The position numbers and the translations under genes are program-made. Shown in pieces: positions 34,320 through 42,287 of a stretch of 64,000 nucleotides of DNA. Positions within the stretch are counted from its first letter, which is position 1. Each line of letters starts with the position of its first letter. The stretch comes from Levilactobacillus tangyuanensis (GTDB taxonomy: Bacteria; Bacillota; Bacilli; Lactobacillales; Lactobacillaceae). Location of the stretch: assembly GCF_003946545.1 (NCBI RefSeq), contig NZ_RHOA01000001.1, positions 186,001-250,000 on the forward strand. Reading direction: 5' to 3'. The notes beneath the pieces are model-generated. The model saw only the letters and a list, made by a program, of their open reading frames with translations. It made no database searches and was not told the origin of the DNA.

Positions 34320-35345
34320 TTACTTAATCGCGGAGTGCCGGTCGAAGTGTAATGTCACTGCGGCCGGTTGGGTCGTCGAGAATTTAGGTGAATAGGTATC
34401 TGTTTGAATGATGAAACGCGGCCGATGCTTAACTTCGGTAAAGGTACGACCGACGTACTCTCCAATGATGCTGATGGCGATGAGTTGAAAGCCACCAAGG
34501 AACCACAAGGAGGCCATGATGGAACTCCAACCGGTCACAACCGTTCCGTGGAGATGGGTCCAAAGAATCCAGATTAACATGGCTAAGGCCCCTCCACAGA
34601 TGAGTAACCCGGCGTAAAGGACCGCGCGGATGGGCGCAATCGTAAATGAGAGCAGGCCATCTAGGGCAAAGCGCAACATTTTACGCAGCGGATACTTGGA
34701 TGCGCCGGCTTGTCGTGGTTGGCGCTTGTAGTAGACCTTGGTGGACGGAAAGCCCAATTGTGGGATGATTCCCCGAATGAAGGGCTTGGACTCGCGACAG
34801 GCTAACAGGGCCCCGACAACCCGGCGACTCAGTAAGCGAAAGTCCGAGTGGTTGGGAACCAAGTCAACGCCCAGCTTGCGCATGAACCAGTAAAAGCCTT
34901 CGGCTGACGTGCGCTTGAACCAAGTGTCGGTTGACCGGTCGTTCCGTACCCCATAAACAATGTCACTACCGGCCTTGGCCTCAGCGACCATGGTTGGAAT
35001 TAGGGTCGGGTCATCTTGCAGGTCGGCATCGATACTGATGGTGAGGTCCGAGTAGGGATGGGCCGTTTGTAACCCGGCAATCAAGGCGGCTTCTTGGCCA
35101 AAGTTTCGGCTGAAACGGACGCCGGAAAATAGGGCTTGTTCGTGGCCAAGCTGAGTGATTTGGGCCCAGGTTTGGTCGTGGCTACCATCATCTACGAAGA
35201 GTATCCGGCTATCGGTGGCGACCTCATGGTCAGTCATTAATTGCCGCAGAATTTTCCCCAAAATCGCTGCGCTAGTGAGTAGAACGGGTTCCTCATTGTA
35301 ACAAGGAACGACGATGGTTAATCGTGGAATAGTTGTTTGTGTCAT
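34320..35345 (-). CDS. Polyprenyl-phosphate glycosyltransferase (GT2, CsbB/GtrB-like)
   Basis: 341 residues. The N-terminal GT-A domain has LTIVVPCYNEEPVLL, the metal site DADLQDDP and acceptor region HSDFRLLSRR. Two C-terminal membrane helices (about 235-300) end with the EYVGRTFTEVKHRPRFI pattern that is highly typical of bactoprenol glucosyltransferases. It would load glucose or GlcNAc on undecaprenyl phosphate at the cytoplasmic face. The adjacent GT-C enzyme would then transfer it outside. The ATG at 35345 lies behind GAGAGG. Confidence 0.9.
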   Translation of the reverse strand: MTQTTIPRLTIVVPCYNEEPVLLTSAAILGKILRQLMTDHEVATDSRILFVDDGSHDQTWAQITQLGHEQALFSGVRFSRNFGQEAALIAGLQTAHPYSDLTISIDADLQDDPTLIPTMVAEAKAGSDIVYGVRNDRSTDTWFKRTSAEGFYWFMRKLGVDLVPNHSDFRLLSRRVVGALLACRESKPFIRGIIPQLGFPSTKVYYKRQPRQAGASKYPLRKMLRFALDGLLSFTIAPIRAVLYAGLLICGGALAMLIWILWTHLHGTVVTGWSSIMASLWFLGGFQLIAISIIGEYVGRTFTEVKHRPRFIIQTDTYSPKFSTTQPAAVTLHFDRHSAIK

Positions 35346-35483
35346 GGTGATCCTCTCCCCCAAAATTACCTGAATTAATCTGTTTATTAATTAATAATAG
35401 ACGTAATTTAAGGTTAGTGGTCAGGGGTGACCCAATGTTTACCGATTTTTAAGGGGGATTAACTTTGATGATTCTTTAAAAAA

Positions 35484-35517
35484 ACCGTTTCGGCGTGATG
35501 TTCCGAAACGGGCTTTT
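35484..35517. terminator. Terminator of purH
   Basis: CCGTTTCGG (35485-35493) pairs with CCGAAACGG (35503-35511). A or T runs flank both sides. Confidence 0.85.
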
Positions 35518-35526
35518 TGGCGTGCG

Positions 35527-37056
35527 CTAGTGGCGGAAGTGACGATTACCGGTGAAGATTAAGCTGATGCCATATTCATTAGCCATCGCAATAGAATCAT
35601 CATCGCGAATGCTACCACCGGGCTCGGCAATGACCGTGATACCATGCTGGGCCGCATATTCGACACAGTCGTCCATTGGGAAGAAGGCATCGGATATCAG
35701 CACGGCCTGGTCGTAATCGGCCTGAACCTCGGCCTTGCCGACGGCAATTTTGACGGCATCGATACGGTTCATCTGGCCGGGGCCGATTCCCAATGTTTGG
35801 GTGGCCGAGTTGACCACGATGGCGTTACTCTTAACGAACTTAATCGCCTTTAAACCAAAGGTGACGGCTTGCAATTGTTCCGCCGTTGGTTGGGCATGGC
35901 TGACCACTTGGAAGTTGGCGGGGTCATCGTTGATGGTGTCGGGTTCCTGACGAAGCAGGCCCCCGCGAACACTCAGGACCTCATCCGCTTCGGGAGCCTG
36001 GGCCGTCGTAAAGTCGACGGTCAGTAGTCGAAGGTTTTTCTTCTTGGCTAGCACGTCGTAGGCATCGTCGTCGAAGCTTGGCGCGATGATGATTTCCAAG
36101 AAAAGATGATGCATCTTGGTAGCCGTTGCCAGATCGACCGGACGATTGAGCACGATAATCCCACCGAAGATGGACATGGAGTCGGCGGCATAACACTTAT
36201 CCCATGCCGTTGTGAGGCTGGTTGCCGTGCCAATGCCACAGGGATTCATGTGCTTGAGGGCGACCACAGTTGGTTCGCTGAATTCGCGAATTAGGCCCAG
36301 GCCGGCATCGGCATCCTTAATGTTGTTATAGGACAGTGGCTTGCCATGGAGTTGCTTAGCGGCCGCGATTGAGAACGGTACCGGCTGGTCGGTTTGATAG
36401 AAGGTGGCCGTTTGCTGAGGATTTTCACCATAGCGCAGGGCCTGCTTCCGCTGGTAGGTGAGTGTCAATGTTTCGGGCTTGGCCTCATCGGTTAAGTAGT
36501 TGGCGATAACGGCATCGTAGTGCGCCGTGTGATGGAAGACCTTAGCCGCCAGGTGCTTGCGGAACAGGCGATCATCGGTGTGTTCAATCAGGGCTTGGCT
36601 GACCTGGTCATAGTCGGCGGGATCGCAGACGACCAGCACGTCTTCATAATTCTTGGCCGCTGCCCGGATAAGTGAGGGACCACCAATGTCGATCTGTTCC
36701 GTGGCTGCCGTTAAGGTCACGTCGGCCTGGGCAATGGTTTGCGCGAAAGGATAGAGGTTCACGCAAACCAGATCGATGGGCGCAATCACATGTTCCTGCA
36801 GTGTTTGGAGGTGGTCCGGATTATCTCGCCGGGCCAAAATGCCCCCAAAGACCCGTGGATTCAAGGTCTTTACCCGGCCATCCAGCATTTCTGGAAAGTG
36901 CGTGACTTCTTCGACGGGGATGGTGGGAATGCCTGCGGCGGTTAAGACGGCAAGGGTACCGCCAGTAGAAACAATTTCAAAATCCTGAGAGACCAAGGTT
37001 TGGGCAAATTCAACGAGTCCGACTTTATCGGAGACACTTAACAGAGCACGGCGCAT
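35527..37056 (-). CDS. purH: Bifunctional AICAR transformylase / IMP cyclohydrolase
   Basis: 509 residues, full length. The N-terminal MGS-like IMP cyclohydrolase domain reads [18 protein letters not shown] and STGGT, and contains [16 protein letters not shown]. The C-terminal AICAR formyltransferase domain has [24 protein letters not shown] and the catalytic-region [11 protein letters not shown]. It performs the last two steps of de novo IMP synthesis in the cytoplasm. AGGAGG lies before the ATG. Unusually for lactobacilli, where purH is normally inside the pur operon, no other pur gene is next to it. Confidence 0.95.
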   Translation of the reverse strand: MRRALLSVSDKVGLVEFAQTLVSQDFEIVSTGGTLAVLTAAGIPTIPVEEVTHFPEMLDGRVKTLNPRVFGGILARRDNPDHLQTLQEHVIAPIDLVCVNLYPFAQTIAQADVTLTAATEQIDIGGPSLIRAAAKNYEDVLVVCDPADYDQVSQALIEHTDDRLFRKHLAAKVFHHTAHYDAVIANYLTDEAKPETLTLTYQRKQALRYGENPQQTATFYQTDQPVPFSIAAAKQLHGKPLSYNNIKDADAGLGLIREFSEPTVVALKHMNPCGIGTATSLTTAWDKCYAADSMSIFGGIIVLNRPVDLATATKMHHLFLEIIIAPSFDDDAYDVLAKKKNLRLLTVDFTTAQAPEADEVLSVRGGLLRQEPDTINDDPANFQVVSHAQPTAEQLQAVTFGLKAIKFVKSNAIVVNSATQTLGIGPGQMNRIDAVKIAVGKAEVQADYDQAVLISDAFFPMDDCVEYAAQHGITVIAEPGGSIRDDDSIAMANEYGISLIFTGNRHFRH

Positions 37057-37550
37057 GGTAGACCTCCTACTGATTTAGAATATTTAGGCTTATCATACCC
37101 GATTGTATCTGAACGATCAACGGGAACAAATTATAAATATTCGTATATTGGCGGTTTCATCTAAGGCCGACCAGTCAATCAGGTCAATTGCTAACAAATA
37201 ACTTTATATTTAAGCGAAGTTGGCACTGATCGTTTATGATCCAGTCATTTTCCGTTTTGAGGCGGCCAAACCTGGATACGTGCGCTTGAATTCCGGTCAA
37301 TTTCTTAACGATTAGTCGGCCTGACAGTTGGCCGTATCGTTGATTTAGCAGGCTTTATGTAATAAATATAATTGTAAGACGCGGTAATTAAAATGCAATC
37401 GATCTGTTACGAGCAGCACATGAAAGAAGGTTACAGTGAAAATGGTTTAAGAAATGAGGAGGTGAATGAAGGGGAGTTTTACGTGACGGGGAGCGTCCCG
37501 CACGATTAGGAGTAGGGCACACCAAATTTAAGTAGGGAAGTGCCAACATT
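37057..37550. other. Intergenic region between purH and the GH25 gene
   Basis: 494 bp without a supported gene. A 38-codon plus-strand frame (37393-37509, starting MQSICYEQHMKEGY) lacks a ribosome site. Several purine-rich Shine-Dalgarno-like runs (37455-37480) lead nowhere. The purH side contains an AATATTCGTATATT segment only loosely like a PurR box. Confidence 0.5.
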
Positions 37551-38900
37551 ATGTCGAATACACATCTTTGGGCCAAGCGATTAACCCAAGCCGTTGTCGC
37601 CGCGAGCGCACTACTAGGGATTGCTTGGAGCGGCCAAGTCGTCGCCCATGCCAGTACCTTGGCCATTCCGGATATTTCCGAGTGGCAAGGCAAATTAACG
37701 GATAGTCAGGTTTCAAATTTAAAAAGTCAGGTTTCATTTGTGATCAACCGGCGGCAGTATGGCTCCTCGTACACGGACCTCTATGCCGCCAACAATACCG
37801 CACTCTACGTCAAGCATGGAATTCCGTTTGGTGAATACGACTACGCCCGGTTTACGAGTGCGGCCAGTGCTAAGACCGAGGCTAAGGATTTCTACAATCG
37901 GTCGAATAAGAACGCTAAATTTTATGTGTTAGATTTTGAAGAGAACGATGTGAGTTCCGGGACCACCAACGCCGCGGTGAAGGCCTGGTATGATGAAATG
38001 CGGTCATTGACCAATAAGAATCTCGTTTTCTATTCATACCAATCGTTTGCAACCTCCTATGCCAACACGGCGCGGCAAAATTTTGATGCGCAGTGGATCG
38101 CTAACTATTCCACGACACCAACGATTTCGTACGCCCTGTGGCAATACACCGATCACAACTATTTGTCGGCTCTAAGCGAATACACCGATAATAGTCAGGC
38201 CGTCACAACCGTTCACCCGATGAGTTGGTGGACGGATGGCCTGACCACGGCGTTATCAACGGTTTCCTATGCCTATAGTAGCTACAATGCGGGTCAACAC
38301 ATCTTCCTACATAAGGGCGCCTCAAAGTATCAGGACGGTACGGCCATTGCCAATTCCGACCGGCAGAAGTTCTATAAGATTTCGAAGGTCAAGAGTCTCA
38401 CGCAGTCGAAATCCAAGCAGGCTCTCTACATCAGTGAGCTGGGTAAATGGGTTCTGTCCCAGGATGCGTCGGGCTTCTGGGTCGGTCAACATGGGTCCTT
38501 TAATCTGACCCACAAATTGAATATTTATTCTGACTCGAGTCTGAGCAAGAAGACGGGAAGTTACTATGTCTCTGGCGATACGGTGGCCGGCAAGGTCGTC
38601 AAGGCGCCAAGTGGCAAGTCGTATCGGATCAAGACTAATCTAGGTTATATTTCCGCCAACACGCAGTTCTCCAATCACGCCTATTACGAATCGGTGGCTG
38701 CATCTAAGACGTTGACGACTAAGAAAAAGTTGTACGAATACAAAAAGTCTTCGTTTGCCAAGTCTAGCCGGTCCACGGCGGTTGCCAAGGGAACGAAGCT
38801 GAAGGTGACGGCGGTGAAGAAGCGGTCAACCGGGTCGCGTTACTTTGTCTTGAGCAATGGCAAATACGTGACGGCTTTGCGGAGCTACGTTAAGGAATAA
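37551..38900 (+). CDS. Secreted GH25 muramidase with DUF5776 cell-wall domain
   Basis: 449 residues. A signal peptide (cleavage near residue 34, VVAHA-STLAIP) is followed by a GH25 lysozyme domain (about 38-225) with the catalytic acids in IPDISEWQG (Asp41) and YVLDFEEND (Asp128, Glu130). SH3-like and DUF5776-like segments follow (about 245-449), the last ending SRYFVLSNGKYVTALRSYV. It would cleave the N-acetylmuramyl-beta-1,4-N-acetylglucosamine bond during growth or autolysis. The ribosome site (AGGGAAG) is modest. A small secreted protein follows 21 bp later in the same transcript. Confidence 0.88.
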   Translation: MSNTHLWAKRLTQAVVAASALLGIAWSGQVVAHASTLAIPDISEWQGKLTDSQVSNLKSQVSFVINRRQYGSSYTDLYAANNTALYVKHGIPFGEYDYARFTSAASAKTEAKDFYNRSNKNAKFYVLDFEENDVSSGTTNAAVKAWYDEMRSLTNKNLVFYSYQSFATSYANTARQNFDAQWIANYSTTPTISYALWQYTDHNYLSALSEYTDNSQAVTTVHPMSWWTDGLTTALSTVSYAYSSYNAGQHIFLHKGASKYQDGTAIANSDRQKFYKISKVKSLTQSKSKQALYISELGKWVLSQDASGFWVGQHGSFNLTHKLNIYSDSSLSKKTGSYYVSGDTVAGKVVKAPSGKSYRIKTNLGYISANTQFSNHAYYESVAASKTLTTKKKLYEYKKSSFAKSSRSTAVAKGTKLKVTAVKKRSTGSRYFVLSNGKYVTALRSYVKE

Positions 38901-38921
38901 CGGAAGAGAGGTTGAATAAAT

Positions 38922-39566
38922 ATGCAACGAAAGACGAAAATCATTACCGGGGTTACCGCCGCACTGGCCATCGTGACGCTGGGATCAGGAACGGCCTTGC
39001 AGATGCATGCCGCCAATAACGTCAGTTCGGTGAGCCAGACGACCGCGCCAAAGACGGCCAGTACTGATAGCACCAAGTTGGCGGCCACGTCAACGAGTGG
39101 TACCAAGCAAGCTTACACCGTTAAATACACGGATAAGAGCACCGAAGGGAATTCGGCAACTTTTCAGAAGAAAACCTACGGATCGGCGGCAACGGCGGCC
39201 GATCAGGTGGACTACGTCGGCAGCGCCAGTGGATCCACGGTGAAGTTGAATCACGGGACCAAGGCCGTCGTTCAGGGAACCATGGGTCACACCTATGTCC
39301 ATTGGACCAAGGGCGACTGGTCGGTGACCGCCGTGACCGACAATGCCGATGTGACCGGGACGCCCACCCAATTTGCTAAGCAGGTGAATCAACAAATCGC
39401 CAAGAGTCATCTGCCTAAGCGGGCGGATACCGGGGCCATCACGGTTTACAGCCAGGATGAACAGAATGAGACGAATTCCGTGAGTTGGCAACAGGGCAAG
39501 CAGCTTTACCAAGTTAGCGGCACCTCGGCTGATGCCACGGTCAAGGTCGCCCAAAACGCCAAATAG
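38922..39566 (+). CDS. Small secreted protein of unknown function, lysozyme operon
   Basis: 214 residues. A signal peptide (MQRKTKIITGVTAALAIVTLG, cleavage near LQMHA) is followed by a Ser/Thr/Ala-rich spacer. A compact domain of about 150 residues starts at QAYTVKYTDKSTEGN and includes VVQGTMGHTYVHWTKGDWSV. It has no cysteines and no anchoring motif. The family was not recognised; the domain resembles lipoprotein-like secreted proteins. It lies 21 bp after the GH25 gene, behind AGAGAGG, and before the terminator at 39582, so it is probably co-expressed with the muramidase. Confidence 0.65.
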   Translation: MQRKTKIITGVTAALAIVTLGSGTALQMHAANNVSSVSQTTAPKTASTDSTKLAATSTSGTKQAYTVKYTDKSTEGNSATFQKKTYGSAATAADQVDYVGSASGSTVKLNHGTKAVVQGTMGHTYVHWTKGDWSVTAVTDNADVTGTPTQFAKQVNQQIAKSHLPKRADTGAITVYSQDEQNETNSVSWQQGKQLYQVSGTSADATVKVAQNAK

Positions 39567-39579
39567 TTCGGATGGTTGA

Positions 39580-39612
39580 TGAAGCAGTCGTGAGGTCAGG
39601 GCTGCTTTTTCT
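39580..39612 (+). terminator. Terminator after the GH25 operon
   Basis: AAGCAG (39582-39587) pairs with CTGCTT (39602-39607), followed by TTTC. It is moderately strong. Confidence 0.6.
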
Positions 39613-39716
39613 ATGGTGTGGTGGCCAGAGTGACCGTCTCGCGAATTTTTTCGATCTGGACTGGTCAGGAGCGACCGTTAGCCGTACACTTAAAGTACTG
39701 AACGGAGGGGGTTGCC

Positions 39717-40901
39717 GTGAACAAACAGGGCCAGTCCGAATCGGGATTCTCCTGGTTTTATCGACGCTTTTTAAATAATCATATAACGATTCTTCTATTA
39801 AATATCTTCCTGCTATTATTGGTCATTCATGAACTGCTACAAAACGCTCAGTTGCTAACGCCAATCTGGCGGTTTATCAGTATCACCACGCCATCCTTGG
39901 TGGTGGCCGGAATCCTATTCTACGTGTTAGATCCGTTCGTTCACTTCATGGAACGGCGGTTGCACCTGAATCAGGGGACGGCGATCGCGATTGCCATGGT
40001 ACTGACGGTCGCCTTGATCGCGTTGGTCTTCATCCTGTTAATTCCATTTCTAGCGCGCCAAATGGCGGGGGTGATTGCGTCCTTGCCGCAGTTCTCAAAT
40101 GATATGTTCCGCCATTTCAATCGGCTTAACCGAGAACACCATTGGCTGTCGAGTGATACGCTGGCCGACATCAATAGCCGAGTATCGACGTACTTCTCAA
40201 AACGCGGCTTTAACATCTTGACCGGGACGCTGACTTCTCTCGGCAACGTGGTCACCACGGTCACGGATTGGGTCATCACCCTCATCACGGCGCCGTTGGT
40301 GCTGTTCTTCATGTTGAAGGATGGCACGCGTTTTCCCCACTACGTTAGTCAAGTGGTGCCGACGCGGTATCGTAAGCGTTTTGTGACGATGCTGGCGCAG
40401 ATGAATCAAAAGGTTAGTTCGTATGTTCGTGGTCAACTGACCGTGGCCTTCTGTGTGATGGCGATCTTCACCGTGGGCTATACGATTATTGGCTTGCGCT
40501 ATGCCTTACTGATTGGCCTGCTAGCTGGGCCGTTGAACCTAATCCCGTACTTTGGATCGGCGATTGCGCTGGTACCGGCGTTGATCATTGGTTTTCTAAC
40601 CAGTCCCTCGATGCTGATCGGGGTGATCGTGGTCTACCTGATCGAATGGGTGCTGGAGACTCAGGTCTTATCACCACTGATCATGGGGAACAGTCTGGAA
40701 ATGCATCCCATTACCATCGTTTTCGTGCTGTTGGCCGGGGGTAAAATGTTTGGGTTGATCGGCGTGGTCTTCGGGGTTCCTGGTTTTGCCATCCTGAAGG
40801 TTTTCGTCGTCACCGCCTTTCATCTGTATCAAGAGTATTCCGCCCTGTATCCGGATATTTTACCGGATGAGGAAGACCTGGATGATTGGGAACAAGACTA
40901 A
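39717..40901 (+). CDS. AI-2E family transporter
   Basis: 394 residues with about eight membrane helices in the AI-2E (PF01594) order. Two N-terminal helices are followed by VLDPFVHFMERR, a large loop with helices, then VTDWVITLITAPLVLFFMLKDG and the conserved MNQKVSSYVRGQLTVAF and GPLNLIPYFGSAIALVP segments. The proteins are linked to autoinducer-2 or Na+/H+ export in different bacteria, so the substrate is uncertain. The start is GTG 39717 behind GGAGGGGG. An acidic C-terminal tail ends DEEDLDDWEQD. Convergent with the surface protein gene, sharing a terminator. Confidence 0.9.
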   Translation: MNKQGQSESGFSWFYRRFLNNHITILLLNIFLLLLVIHELLQNAQLLTPIWRFISITTPSLVVAGILFYVLDPFVHFMERRLHLNQGTAIAIAMVLTVALIALVFILLIPFLARQMAGVIASLPQFSNDMFRHFNRLNREHHWLSSDTLADINSRVSTYFSKRGFNILTGTLTSLGNVVTTVTDWVITLITAPLVLFFMLKDGTRFPHYVSQVVPTRYRKRFVTMLAQMNQKVSSYVRGQLTVAFCVMAIFTVGYTIIGLRYALLIGLLAGPLNLIPYFGSAIALVPALIIGFLTSPSMLIGVIVVYLIEWVLETQVLSPLIMGNSLEMHPITIVFVLLAGGKMFGLIGVVFGVPGFAILKVFVVTAFHLYQEYSALYPDILPDEEDLDDWEQD

Positions 40902-40914
40902 AAATGGCTATACA

Positions 40915-40957
40915 CAAAGAGGCCTGCTCAACTAAATTTGTTGAGCGGGCCTCTTTG
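40915..40957. terminator. Bidirectional terminator between AI-2E and the surface protein
   Basis: CAAAGAGGCC and TGCTCAAC pair with GTTGAGCG and GGCCTCTTTG with a single mismatch. Confidence 0.88.
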
Positions 40958-40979
40958 TCGGTTAATCAGTTAAAGTTTA

Positions 40980-42287
40980 TTAGTCTTGGTTACGACGACG
41001 GCGAGCGCCGAAGAACCAGGCGAAGACGGCTGCGGCAACGACAACCAACCCGCCTAAAAGGTAGAGTTGATGCTTGTCATTTTCCTTGTTCGCCGCGGAT
41101 TCCTTGTTGTTTGAAGCGGAAGCCTGTTTCGTCGTTTGCGTCGTGGTCGAATTAGAATTGTCCGACTTGGATTGCTTGTCGGTAGTCTTCTTGTCCTTAG
41201 AAGATGCGGCCTTATTGGTCTTCTTAGAGGTGTCAGCCTTCGTTGCGGCGTGGGCCACGGTTTCACCCGTAACTTGATCGAGTGCATGGGTGACGGCTGG
41301 AATAACGGCCGTTAAGGCACCTTGCGCCTGGTTACCAGCAAAGGCCAGGACAGACGTCCCATTATGACTACCAGAGCGAGAGGTGGTTAACGTTGCCCGA
41401 TGACTGGTCCCGGTTGAAGCGCCAGTACCCTTGGCAGCAGTCTTGCCAGATTGCTTGGAAGACTTGGTCGACTTCGTGCTCTTCTTGGTCGACTTTTTAA
41501 CGACCTTGGCTGGTTTCTTGCCAGTATCGGTGGCTGGCTCGCCCGCGGTGTGCGTCGTTGAGGTGTCCGTGTCCGGCGTTGCGGGTTGCGTTGGTGTTGT
41601 CGTGGTTGTACCGGTTTGGCCACCATTATTGTGGTTATTATTGGCAGCGGCAATTAACGCGTCCAGAACGGTCTGCCGAACCGTGGCCAGCTTGCTGTCG
41701 GCCTGCTCCTTGGCAGTCTTAGCTTGACTGAGAAGGTCTTCGTCAGTCGCTAATAGCGCTTTGGCTGCGGTCAGTGCCGTGTCAGCAGCAGTACTAGCGT
41801 CCTGTGCTGATGAAAGAGCTGTTTTGGCGGCCTCGACGGCAGCGTCGGCGTTACTTGCATCAGTCGATGCGGTATCGAACTTACTTTGAGCATCACTCGC
41901 CGCGGTCTTGGCAGCGTCGGCAGTGGATTTAGCGCTGGTAACCTTGCCATTCAGCGCTTTTTGATTATCACTAGCGGATTGCGCGGCACTGGAGGCTGCG
42001 GCACTAGCGGTTGCGGCCTCGTCAGCGGCAGTTTTGGCTGCGGCAAAATTAGCTGCGGCCGTTGTGTAGTCACCTAACTTAGCCCTCAAATCGTTGAGCG
42101 TTTTTTGAGCATCCGAAGCCGTAGATTTCTGGCCAACTAACTGGGTGTTTAGTTTATCCAGGCTAACCTGCGCATTTGAAGCTGCAGTCGAATCAACGGC
42201 GGCATCAGATGAAGCATTGGTGTAGGCCTCACTGGCAGCGGTGTCAGCGACTTTAGCATCTGAGAGGGCCCCTGATGTGCTAGTCAC
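40980..42287 (-). CDS. C-terminal part of a frameshift-split surface protein (coiled coil plus membrane anchor)
   Basis: 435 codons from a GTG that overlaps the TGA of the upstream frame (GTGA). The start has no Shine-Dalgarno and no signal peptide. Residues 1-200 continue the Ala/Ser/Thr heptad-like coiled coil of the upstream frame. A Thr/Lys-rich wall-spanning linker follows, then a membrane helix YLLGGLVVVAAAVFAWFFGA and a RRRR tail. The layout matches a sortase substrate C-terminus, but no LPXTG motif is present before the helix. I read it as the 3' part of the gene above, separated by a one-base shift. Confidence 0.7.
   Translation of the reverse strand: MTSTSGALSDAKVADTAASEAYTNASSDAAVDSTAASNAQVSLDKLNTQLVGQKSTASDAQKTLNDLRAKLGDYTTAAANFAAAKTAADEAATASAAASSAAQSASDNQKALNGKVTSAKSTADAAKTAASDAQSKFDTASTDASNADAAVEAAKTALSSAQDASTAADTALTAAKALLATDEDLLSQAKTAKEQADSKLATVRQTVLDALIAAANNNHNNGGQTGTTTTTPTQPATPDTDTSTTHTAGEPATDTGKKPAKVVKKSTKKSTKSTKSSKQSGKTAAKGTGASTGTSHRATLTTSRSGSHNGTSVLAFAGNQAQGALTAVIPAVTHALDQVTGETVAHAATKADTSKKTNKAASSKDKKTTDKQSKSDNSNSTTTQTTKQASASNNKESAANKENDKHQLYLLGGLVVVAAAVFAWFFGARRRRNQD

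Noticed and set aside
37130-37150. Possible PurR box upstream of purH
   Set aside because: AATATTCGTATATT differs at two or more positions from known PurR boxes, and no second half-site is present.
37393-37509. 38-codon frame MQSICYEQHMKEGY... before the GH25 gene
   Set aside because: No ribosome site before its ATG. The purine-rich runs inside it look like stray Shine-Dalgarno sequences.
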